From assembly GCA_030624805.1 (NCBI GenBank), contig JAUXJL010000113.1, positions 1-6,790 on the forward strand: a stretch of 6,790 nucleotides of DNA, read 5' to 3'. The notes below the pieces were generated by a model that saw only the letters and a program-made list of their open reading frames with translations, was not told the DNA's origin and ran no database searches. The stretch comes from Acidimicrobiia bacterium. GTDB lineage: Bacteria; Actinomycetota; Acidimicrobiia; Spongiisociales; SHLN01. This document shows positions 1-5,836 of the stretch, in pieces; the first letter of the stretch is position 1, and every line of letters starts with the position of its first letter. Both the position numbers and the translations under genes were made by a program.

Positions 1-570
1 AGCAAGCTCCACTACCTGAACCGCGTCCCAATCCGGTTGGTACACGACCGCTGGATCAGTAAGTACACCGAGCCGCGGGTTGGGGCCATCGCCGACCTGG
101 TGGCCCAGTTCGCAGAAGGAGAGCCCATGTCTAAACCCGTCTACGTGTATCAGGCGTATATCGCCGCCGAGCCCAAAGAAGTATGGAAGGCGTTGACCGA
201 CGGCGACTACACCGTCCGCTATTTTTACGGCACCCGGGTCGAGTCCGACTGGGCCGAGGGGAGTCCGTTCCGCTACCTGGGTCCCGACGGTTCGGTTTTG
301 GCGGACGGGGACATTATCGCCATCGACCCGCCGCACCGGCTCGAGCACACCTTCACCCCTCGCTGGGATCCCGAGCTCGAGGCGGAAGGGGCGGTCCGCG
401 AGGTATGGCTGGTAGAAGACGCAAACGGTGCGTCCAAGCTGACGGTTGAGATGTACGACATAACCACCGACTCCAAGATCTACGCCGACTTCACGAGTGG
501 ATTCCCGTACATCGTGTCGGGGCTCAAGAGCGTTTTGGAGACCGGCCAATCCTTGCCGGCACCGAACTAG
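1..570 (+). CDS. ArsR/SmtB-type regulator fused to AHSA1/SRPBCC domain (5' end missing)
   Basis: The frame is open from the first base to the TAG at 568-570. Codons 1-42 give a segment with 'HYLNRVPIRLVHDRWISKYTEP', which matches the C-terminal tail of ArsR-family winged-helix regulators found next to SRPBCC proteins; the DNA-binding helices lie upstream of the window. From Met at 127 follows a complete ~147-residue AHSA1-like SRPBCC domain: an N-terminal strand with 'VYQAYIAA', the helix 'PKEVWKALTD', 'RVESDWAEGSPFRY', 'DPPHRLEHTF', and a long C-terminal helix after 'FTSGFPYIVSGLKS'. SRPBCC domains bind hydrophobic ligands in a deep cavity, so in a fusion the domain could sense a ligand for the regulator; that role is inference. 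No stop separates the two parts, and ArsR-SRPBCC fusions are a known architecture. The alternative is separate translation of the second domain from ATG 127, which has a good ribosome site. The gene is convergent with the lipoprotein gene downstream. Family call is firm; ligand unknown. Confidence 0.85.
   Translation, partial: SKLHYLNRVPIRLVHDRWISKYTEPRVGAIADLVAQFAEGEPMSKPVYVYQAYIAAEPKEVWKALTDGDYTVRYFYGTRVESDWAEGSPFRYLGPDGSVLADGDIIAIDPPHRLEHTFTPRWDPELEAEGAVREVWLVEDANGASKLTVEMYDITTDSKIYADFTSGFPYIVSGLKSVLETGQSLPAPN
116..121 (+). promoter_or_regulatory. Internal Shine-Dalgarno site before the SRPBCC domain
   Basis: AAGGAG lies five bases upstream of an in-frame ATG at 127, exactly where the SRPBCC domain begins ('MSKPVYVYQ'). 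The spacing is good for initiation. It suggests either a separate SRPBCC product made from the same frame or the relic of two once-separate genes that lost the intervening stop. The surrounding codons also encode the linker 'FAEGEP', so the match could be chance. Confidence 0.5.
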
Positions 571-582
571 CGGGCAGCCGGG

Positions 583-605
583 GGGCGGCGATCGGCCCGC
601 CGCCC
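583..605. terminator. GC-rich hairpin between convergent genes, candidate terminator
   Basis: GGGCGGCG at 583-590 is perfectly complementary to CGCCGCCC at 598-605, leaving a seven-base loop. It starts 13 bases after the stop of the regulator/SRPBCC gene and lies 41 bases beyond the stop of the opposing lipoprotein gene. There is no T-tract on either side, so it is not a classical intrinsic terminator. Hairpins without a T-tract are common at gene ends in high-GC bacteria, and this one could serve both strands. Confidence 0.5.
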
Positions 606-645
606 GCCGACTTCTGGTGACGGGACACCTCTCGGCGACAGACCA

Positions 646-1344
646 CTAGCTGCCGTCTGACCAGTGCTCCGGGTCTGTTGGCGGCAGCACAGTCGCCGAA
701 ATCGCTCCGGTTTCCTCAGAGGTCACAACAAAACCTCCGTCCGGCCATATCTGGGCACCCACAGCCGTCCCGCTTCGACCGTGACCGCTGCTGCCCCATT
801 CGACGTAGCTGACGATGGCGTCGGGATTGCCGAAATCACGCCCTAGATAGAGACCTACTTCACCGCCGGCCGGGTCGAGCCGGCCTATTGCGGCGACACC
901 TTCGATCGCGATCGCAAATGAAGGGGGGCCAAAAATATCATCACGGCCGGTCACCGCGACCGCGGCCAGGTCCCCCGGCTGCAGTTCGACATCGGGGAAC
1001 TCGTAATAGGCAGGCCGCTGACAGAGCCAATAACCGGCCAGCGAACCCGAACCGTCACCAATGTTCTGGACGATGACTTGGCTCAGGTCTCCGAGACTGA
1101 TACTGAACAGCACGAACCTGGCTGCCGGCGATGCTGCCGGTGGTGTTGTGGTGGTGGAGTCCTGAGTGAGTGAGATTGTTGTGGTAGCGGCCGGCGGTGA
1201 GGTGGTGGCAGTCGGAGCTGTGGATGTCGTGGTCGCATCGGGGGAGGCCCCATCGTCCCCTCCACAGGCTGCCCCCAGCAAGGCAATTACCAGAAAGAGT
1301 GTCAAGTATGACACCTTCGGCTTCACCGCAAATTTTTTCTTCAT
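646..1344 (-). CDS. Secreted lipoprotein with Thr/Pro-rich linker and lamin-tail-like domain
   Basis: A 232-residue protein begins with a signal peptide: basic 'MKKKFAVKPK', a hydrophobic stretch at about residues 12-24, then 'LLGAAC', placing the lipidated cysteine at residue 27. Glycine at -3 is less usual than Leu in a lipobox, but the 'CGGDD' start is typical of actinobacterial lipoproteins. Residues ~33-75 are a Thr/Ser/Pro/Ala linker. Residues ~75-210 look like a beta-sandwich of the lamin-tail (LTD) type: 'VIVQNIGDGSGSLAGYWLC', then 'FPDVELQPGDLAAVAV', and later 'IVSYVEWGSSGHG' and 'AVGAQIWPDGGFV'. The LTD assignment rests on pattern memory and is moderate. The protein should sit on the outer face of the cell membrane; no catalytic motif is seen. 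The ATG at 1344 is preceded by AAGGG about six bases away. It stands alone between a convergent and a divergent neighbour. Binding or structural roles are possible; none is shown. Confidence 0.8.
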   Translation of the reverse strand: MKKKFAVKPKVSYLTLFLVIALLGAACGGDDGASPDATTTSTAPTATTSPPAATTTISLTQDSTTTTPPAASPAARFVLFSISLGDLSQVIVQNIGDGSGSLAGYWLCQRPAYYEFPDVELQPGDLAAVAVTGRDDIFGPPSFAIAIEGVAAIGRLDPAGGEVGLYLGRDFGNPDAIVSYVEWGSSGHGRSGTAVGAQIWPDGGFVVTSEETGAISATVLPPTDPEHWSDGS

Positions 1345-1395
1345 CGTTTACCCTTGCTTGAGTTGCCGGTCGCGAACGAATCGCGTCGTAGGCCG

Positions 1396-1401
1396 AACCT
1401 A
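1396..1401 (-). promoter_or_regulatory. Possible -10 box for the lipoprotein gene
   Basis: On the minus strand TAGGTT lies about 50 bases upstream of the lipoprotein ATG, matching the TANNNT pattern of actinobacterial -10 boxes. The only -35-like hexamer, CTGACC (complement of 1421-1426), sits at a long 19-base spacing. This is weak evidence and other sites are possible. Confidence 0.25.
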
Positions 1402-1647
1402 GCAAGATCGGAACTTTCTAGGTCAGTCGGGCGCTGAGCCCACCCACAACCTGTTCCAATCAGGCTCGGAGCCAGGTCATGTCGACAATTTCCCGAGCCA
1501 CCCTGAGACCGCAGGACAATCAAACACTGAAGTTCTCCGGTCAGGTGATCTGAGCCCACTGCATACGTTGGCACCCCCCGGTCGTCGGGAGTTGTCGTCC
1601 GACCCTGCCAGTTCGCCAACGGCCGTGCACGGCACCGATATGCCCGG

Positions 1648-1653
1648 TACCCT
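1648..1653 (+). promoter_or_regulatory. Possible -10 box for trpB2
   Basis: TACCCT fits the TANNNT pattern of actinobacterial -10 boxes and ends 26 bases before the ATG at 1680. Transcription would start near 1660, leaving a short leader that still includes the AGGAGG ribosome site at 1670-1675. No good -35 hexamer is seen upstream. Confidence 0.3.
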
Positions 1654-1679
1654 CGGCTGACATTCGAGCAGGAGGCGCG

Positions 1680-3047
1680 ATGACTGAGTACACCAAGATC
1701 ATGCTGGACGAGTCGGATATTCCGACCCAGTGGTACAACATCATCCCGGATCTTCCATCCCCTCCACCGCCTCCGCTCCACCCCGGGACCCATGAGCCGA
1801 TCGGCCCGGACGACCTTGCCCCTCTCTTTCCTATGGATCTCATCGGACAGGAAGTCAGCCAGGAGCGGTACATCGACATCCCCGGCGAAGTGCTCGATGT
1901 CTATCGGCTGTGGCGTCCAACGCCCATGTTCCGGGCGCGGCGACTCGAGAAGCTGCTCGACACCCCCGCCAAGATCTTCTACAAGTACGAGGGGGTGAGC
2001 CCGGCCGGCTCCCACAAACCGAACACATCGGTGCCCCAGGCCTACTACAACGCCAAACAGGGCGTCAAAAAGCTCACTACCGAAACAGGAGCCGGCCAAT
2101 GGGGATCAGCCCTGGCCTTCGCCTGTGCCCAGTTCGGCCTCGAGTGCGAGGTCTGGCAGGTCCGGGCTTCTTACGACCAGAAGCCAGATCGCAAGACGAT
2201 GATGGAGGTATGGGGGGCAACCGTGCACCCCAGCCCTTCGGAGGTCACCGAGGCCGGCCGGCAGATCCTTGCCCTCGACCCGGACTCGCCGGGGAGCCTC
2301 GGTATCGCTATCTCCGAGGCAGTAATGCAGGCTGCTCCCGACCCCGACACGAAGTATGCGCTCGGCTCGGTGCTCAACCACGTGCTCATGCACCAGACGG
2401 TTATCGGGGAAGAGGCCCTCAAGCAGATGGAGAAGGTGGGGGAGATGCCCGACCTGCTGATTGGGTGTACCGGCGGTGGGTCCAACTTCGGTGGGCTCTC
2501 TTTCCCGTTCCTTCGAGAAAAGCTGGCCGGCAAGATCAACCCCACCATTCGCTGTGTGGAGCCGGCTTCCTGCCCGTCGCTCACAAAGGGCGAATACCGG
2601 TATGACTTTGGCGACACCATCGGGTTGACTCCGCTCGTCAAGATGCACACGCTGGGGCATGACTTCATTCCCGATCCGATTCACGCCGGGGGCCTCAGGT
2701 ACCACGGTATGGCCCCGCTGGTATCGCACATATACGAGCTCGGCATGCTCGAGGCAGAAGCCATCCACCAATCGGAATGTTTCGATGGGGCCGTCAAATT
2801 CGCACGCACCGAAGGAATCCTCCCGGCGCCGGAGCCAACGCACGCCGTCGCCGCGACGATTCGGGAAGCGGTGCGCTGCCGGGAGTCGGGCGAGGAGAAG
2901 ACCATTCTCATGGCCCTATGCGGGCACGGGCACTTCGACCTCCGGTCATACAAGGCCTATCTGGCAGGAGAGCTCAGCGACTATGAGTACCCGACCGAAA
3001 AGGTAGCGGCCGCCATGGAACGAGTTCCGGTGATCTCCGAAGCCTGA
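1680..3047 (+). CDS. trpB: TrpB2-type tryptophan synthase beta chain (PLP-dependent)
   Basis: A full-length 455-residue fold-type II PLP enzyme. The long N-terminal part (residues 1-80) with 'LPSPPPPPLHPGT' and 'LAPLFPMDLIGQE' is typical of the TrpB2 (TrpB-like, TIGR01415) branch rather than ordinary TrpB1. Substrate-facing 'RPTPM' is at 79-83, the PLP lysine is K113 in 'GSHKPN', the catalytic glutamate is probably E135 in 'TETGAGQWG', the phosphate loop is 'GGGSN' at 265-269, and the C-terminal cofactor motif is 'CGHGHFD' at 414-420. The reaction expected is condensation of indole with serine, or with O-phosphoserine as reported for some archaeal TrpB2 enzymes, to give tryptophan in the cytosol. 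No trpA is visible, so a stand-alone indole-salvage role is more likely than channelled synthesis; this is inference. AGGAGG at 1670-1675 supports the ATG at 1680. The MFS gene follows 46 bases later. At the position of the pyridine-nitrogen serine of classical TrpB there is a cysteine (C414). Confidence 0.93.
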   Translation: MTEYTKIMLDESDIPTQWYNIIPDLPSPPPPPLHPGTHEPIGPDDLAPLFPMDLIGQEVSQERYIDIPGEVLDVYRLWRPTPMFRARRLEKLLDTPAKIFYKYEGVSPAGSHKPNTSVPQAYYNAKQGVKKLTTETGAGQWGSALAFACAQFGLECEVWQVRASYDQKPDRKTMMEVWGATVHPSPSEVTEAGRQILALDPDSPGSLGIAISEAVMQAAPDPDTKYALGSVLNHVLMHQTVIGEEALKQMEKVGEMPDLLIGCTGGGSNFGGLSFPFLREKLAGKINPTIRCVEPASCPSLTKGEYRYDFGDTIGLTPLVKMHTLGHDFIPDPIHAGGLRYHGMAPLVSHIYELGMLEAEAIHQSECFDGAVKFARTEGILPAPEPTHAVAATIREAVRCRESGEEKTILMALCGHGHFDLRSYKAYLAGELSDYEYPTEKVAAAMERVPVISEA

Positions 3048-3093
3048 CACAAGCGGGGCCGGTCGGGGCGCCGCCGGGAATCTGCCAGGCTGG

Positions 3094-4758
3094 GTGTCGA
3101 TGACATCCTCTGTTGCGCCGCTCCGCCACTCTCGCTTCCGCTCGCTGTGGATAGCCTCCGTCGTCTCGAACGTCGGCTCGTTCCTGCAAGCGGTCGCAGC
3201 CGGGTGGCTCATGCTCGAGCTCACACACTCGTCCTTGTGGGTTGGCTTGATGGCGGCCTCTGCCACGTTGCCGTTGTTGTTCCTGGCACTGCCGGCCGGT
3301 GCCCTGGCCGACATGATCGACCGGCGCCGCATCCTCATCGTGTCACAGCTACTGATGGGCTCGGCTGCGATGGGTATGGCCGTCCTGGCCTTCTACGACC
3401 GCATCACACCAGGCCTGCTGCTCACCCTCGGGCTCGTGCTCGGCACCGGTCTGGCGCTCAACCTGCCGGCGTGGCAGGCAATGGTGCCAGACCTCGTGCC
3501 GCGGGGCCTCGTTGCCAGTGCAGTTGCCCTCAACTCGATCTCGTTCAACGTCGCCCGGGCTGTCGGTCCGGCTCTCGGCGGACTAATCGTTGCAACCGCC
3601 GGGCCCGATCTCGCATTCTTCATCAACGGGGTCTCGTTTATCGGGGTGGTCGCGGTGGTACTTTCGTGGCGCCACGCCGAATATCAGGTCGACGTCCCGG
3701 ATTCGATCCGAAACGCCATCGCCCACGGGCTCCGATTCGCCCGCTATACGCCACCGTTTCGGCGGCTGCTGGCGGTGGCTGCAGGGTTCGCGCTCACAAC
3801 CGCCGTCGTCCAGTCACTCCTTCCCAACGTGACCGAGGATGGGCTGGGTGGGGGAGCCACCATGTTCGGGTTCCTGCTCGGTGCTATGGGGCTCGGTGCG
3901 CTTGTTGCCGCCTTCACGCGGCAGAAGGTTCAACACTCGTCTGGCCGGCTCATGGTGCCGTTGTCGATCGTCGGCTTTGGAATCGCCGGATTGGGCGTCG
4001 GGCTGTCCCGACTGGCGCCACTCACGGGGCTGGCCATGTTTGCTGCCGGCATATTCTGGGTGTGGACGCTGGCGACGCTCAACGCAACCGTTCAGCTGCT
4101 CGCCCCGAGCTGGATCAGAGGACGCGCTATGTCGCTGTACACCCTGGCGTTTGTTGGGCTCCTGCCGGTTGGATCCATTGTGGGCGGCGCCATTGGTGAC
4201 GTGATTGGTGCCCCAGAGGCAGTAGCTGTGCTTTCTGTCGGCACGATCGGGTTGGGGTTGCTCACCGCTCGGGTCGGAGTCCCGGCACTGGGCGAGGTGG
4301 TTGCCACCGAGGCGCCCCAGGATTGGGACCTCGAGCCCCACGATTTCGAGATGAGCGGTGGGCCGGTGATGGTGGTCAACACGTGGGTGATTCGTCGCGA
4401 TGATCTCGACCAGTTCCTCGAGGCGATGGACGGCCTGCGCCTGGTTCGTCTCCGGACAGGGGCCTATCGATGGCGGCTGTATCGCAACGCCGACGAACCA
4501 CAACGTATGACCGAGGTGATGGTGCTCAATTCTTGGCAGGACCACATCCGACAGCACACTCGCATCGACGCCGCGGCGGCTGCCGCGATTCAGACCGCTA
4601 CGGCGTTCGATGTTTCGGGCGGTCCGACAACGCGGCATCTGGTGGCCGTCGAGGTGGCGGACCGGCATGCGAGGCCGCGTTGGGATGAGCTACTCGCCGT
4701 CCACCGCCATCTGCATGATCAGGACGGCTCAATTCCCCTGGGCCGGGAGGAGGTCTAG
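3094..4758 (+). CDS. MFS exporter of the transmembrane secretion effector family with soluble C-terminal tail
   Basis: A 554-residue protein. Residues ~15-400 are strongly hydrophobic, consistent with 10-12 membrane helices, and start with the family-like 'LRHSRFRSLWIASVVSNVG'. The loop motif between helices 2 and 3 is 'GALADMIDRRR' (69-79), and a related loop 'WIRGRAMSLY' (340-349) occurs in the second half. This matches the MFS_3 (PF05977) branch, which contains EntS-like exporters. After residue ~420 comes a soluble tail: 'VMVVNTWVIRRDDLDQFLEAM', 'GAYRWRLYRN', 'MTEVMVLNSWQDHIRQH'. It resembles a dimeric alpha/beta-barrel (antibiotic-monooxygenase-like) domain and is a regular part of this family. 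It probably faces the cytoplasm and exports a small molecule; the substrate cannot be read. GTG 3094 and ATG 3100 are both possible starts; AGG at 3087-3089 is the only weak ribosome match, spaced 4 and 10 bases respectively. It could be co-transcribed with trpB2, and converges on the dehydrogenase gene. Confidence 0.9.
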   Translation: MSMTSSVAPLRHSRFRSLWIASVVSNVGSFLQAVAAGWLMLELTHSSLWVGLMAASATLPLLFLALPAGALADMIDRRRILIVSQLLMGSAAMGMAVLAFYDRITPGLLLTLGLVLGTGLALNLPAWQAMVPDLVPRGLVASAVALNSISFNVARAVGPALGGLIVATAGPDLAFFINGVSFIGVVAVVLSWRHAEYQVDVPDSIRNAIAHGLRFARYTPPFRRLLAVAAGFALTTAVVQSLLPNVTEDGLGGGATMFGFLLGAMGLGALVAAFTRQKVQHSSGRLMVPLSIVGFGIAGLGVGLSRLAPLTGLAMFAAGIFWVWTLATLNATVQLLAPSWIRGRAMSLYTLAFVGLLPVGSIVGGAIGDVIGAPEAVAVLSVGTIGLGLLTARVGVPALGEVVATEAPQDWDLEPHDFEMSGGPVMVVNTWVIRRDDLDQFLEAMDGLRLVRLRTGAYRWRLYRNADEPQRMTEVMVLNSWQDHIRQHTRIDAAAAAAIQTATAFDVSGGPTTRHLVAVEVADRHARPRWDELLAVHRHLHDQDGSIPLGREEV

Positions 4759-4798
4759 TCCGCCCTGGGTGATCGATGGGCCGCCTCCGCGGTTGGAA

Positions 4799-5734
4799 TC
4801 ATTGCCCCGCCCGAAGGTCAAAGGTGACGCCGGTTTCTTGCTCGGAGAGCTCCCACAACGCCTTCAAATCATGTGAGCGGCGCGATGTCGGGAGCACGGG
4901 CCGATGGACTGGAGGGCCCGAGATGACCCAGCGGGGTGCGTATAGCTCACCGCCCTTGGCCGATGGGTCGGTGGCGGCACGCAGTTGGGGGAGGGCGCCC
5001 TCGGCTGCGCTCATGCCGAGCCTCCGCACCAGGTCCCGGAAGAACTGCTGAGACCGGCCGGTGCGCCCGGTGGAGCGCCGGCCGTGAGATTGCAGGTTGG
5101 TATGAGAGAACCCGGGGTGGGCAACGAGGCTCGCAACCGATGCTCCCACTGCACTCAGTCGGCGGTCGAGCTCGAACCCGAAATGAGAGTTAGCACGTTT
5201 CGATTGCCCATACGCTCGCCACGGCCCATACCCGTCGGTGAGGTGAGGGTCTTCGGCGTTGAGCTTGCCCCTGGAATGCCGGGCGACGCTCGTCACTGTG
5301 ACAACCCGGCCGGTCGAGGAACGAACCAGCCCCGGCATGAGCTGAGCTGTGAGAGCGAAATGCCCCAGGTGGTTGGTGCCGAACTGAAGCTCGAACCCGT
5401 CATCGGTCTTGGCCGGCGGGGTAGCCATCACGCCGGCGTTGTTGACGAGAAAGTCGATGCGGCGGTGGGCGTCGAGCAGTTCGTTGGCAAATGTCTTCAC
5501 CGAATCGAGCGAGCCAAGGTCGAGCAGGCGGACCTCGAGGACGGCCCCCGGTATCTCGTCGCTAATACTCCTTTCGGCGGCGGCCGCCTTCTCGAGGTTG
5601 CGGGCCGCCATAACCACATGAGCGCCCTTGCGGGCCAGCTCGCGAGCAGTCTCGAAACCGAGGCCGCTGTTGGCTCCGGTGACAACTGCTACCCGCCCGG
5701 TTTGGTTCGGGATGTTTGCTGCTGTCCAGGTCAT
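4799..5734 (-). CDS. Short-chain dehydrogenase/reductase, retinol-dehydrogenase-like
   Basis: A 311-residue classical-type SDR with every landmark in place: nucleotide-binding 'TGANSGLG' at 19-26, 'DLGSLDSV' following beta-4, 'NNAG' at 98-101, and the catalytic tetrad N121, S149, Y175 and K179 (YGQSK). Arg45 at the end of beta-2 ('AARN') favours NADP(H). The C-terminal half, with 'HPGFSHTNLQ', 'GGELYAPR' and a last helix with 'LWELSEQETGV', is the arrangement seen in bacterial retinol-dehydrogenase/WWOX-like SDRs of about 300 residues. It would reduce or oxidise a carbonyl/alcohol pair in the cytosol; the substrate is unknown and names such as retinol dehydrogenase are not to be taken literally. 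The ATG at 5734 follows a strong GGAGG six bases upstream (complement of 5741-5745). It is a single gene, convergent with the MFS gene (40-base gap) and divergent from the racemase. Confidence 0.92.
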   Translation of the reverse strand: MTWTAANIPNQTGRVAVVTGANSGLGFETARELARKGAHVVMAARNLEKAAAAERSISDEIPGAVLEVRLLDLGSLDSVKTFANELLDAHRRIDFLVNNAGVMATPPAKTDDGFELQFGTNHLGHFALTAQLMPGLVRSSTGRVVTVTSVARHSRGKLNAEDPHLTDGYGPWRAYGQSKRANSHFGFELDRRLSAVGASVASLVAHPGFSHTNLQSHGRRSTGRTGRSQQFFRDLVRRLGMSAAEGALPQLRAATDPSAKGGELYAPRWVISGPPVHRPVLPTSRRSHDLKALWELSEQETGVTFDLRAGQ

Positions 5735-5820
5735 GACTCGCCTCCCTCCTCTGTGACCAGACTGTCCCGGCTCATGGTTCTAACAAATGAGGTGCTCGCG
5801 TGCTGATCAGGCGCCTTCGG

Positions 5821-5826
5821 TAGTCT
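5821..5826 (+). promoter_or_regulatory. -10 box of a probable leaderless promoter
   Basis: TAGTCT ends ten bases before the ATG at 5837, the spacing expected when transcription starts at or next to the start codon. No Shine-Dalgarno sequence precedes this ATG. Leaderless transcripts with a TANNNT box at this distance are frequent in actinobacteria. No convincing -35 hexamer is seen about 17 bases further upstream. Confidence 0.5.
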
Positions 5827-5836
5827 GGTTGCCGGA

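Larger units (their letters stand above)
1345..1679. other. Divergent noncoding region between lipoprotein and trpB2 genes
   Basis: No open frame in this stretch has recognisable protein character; the long minus-strand frame crossing it is mostly the antisense of trpB2. It must hold the start signals for both flanking genes. Visible structure is modest: a perfect 11-base dyad GGCTC-G-GAGCC at 1463-1473, a weaker GGGC/GCCC pair near 1429-1441, and -10-like hexamers near each end. I see no tRNA, riboswitch or tryptophan-rich leader peptide, so attenuation of trpB2 is not supported. Confidence 0.5.

Noticed and set aside
1141..1230. GTGGTGGTGG- and GAGTGAGTGAG-like simple repeats
   Set aside because: They are the complement of codons for the Thr-rich lipoprotein linker, so protein composition explains them.
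1055..1405. Minus-strand His/Thr-rich frame overlapping the lipoprotein gene
   Set aside because: It is a shifted reading of the Thr/Pro-rich linker codons; the lipoprotein frame has the signal peptide and ribosome site.
1345..1679. Tryptophan attenuator or leader peptide upstream of trpB2
   Set aside because: No short frame with clustered Trp codons and no terminator/antiterminator pair was seen.
1341..2099. Long minus-strand open frame (252 codons) covering the noncoding region and the start of trpB2
   Set aside because: Most of it is antisense to a clear TrpB2 gene, the translation has no family pattern, and open antisense frames are common in GC-rich DNA.
3048..3093. Possible terminator between trpB2 and the MFS gene
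   Set aside because: Only short GC self-complementary pieces (CCGG, GGCGCC) are present, with no stable stem and no T-tract.
3814..4668. Minus-strand open frame of 284 codons opposite the MFS gene
   Set aside because: Its translation is rich in His, Arg, Gln and Pro with no hydrophobic core, typical of an antisense shadow.
4759..4798. Possible terminator between the convergent MFS and dehydrogenase genes
   Set aside because: Only four-base stems (GCCC/GGGC and CCGC/GCGG) could be found, too weak to call.
4985..5806. Plus-strand open frame of 273 codons opposite the dehydrogenase gene
   Set aside because: It mirrors an SDR gene with all catalytic residues; its translation shows no motif or domain.
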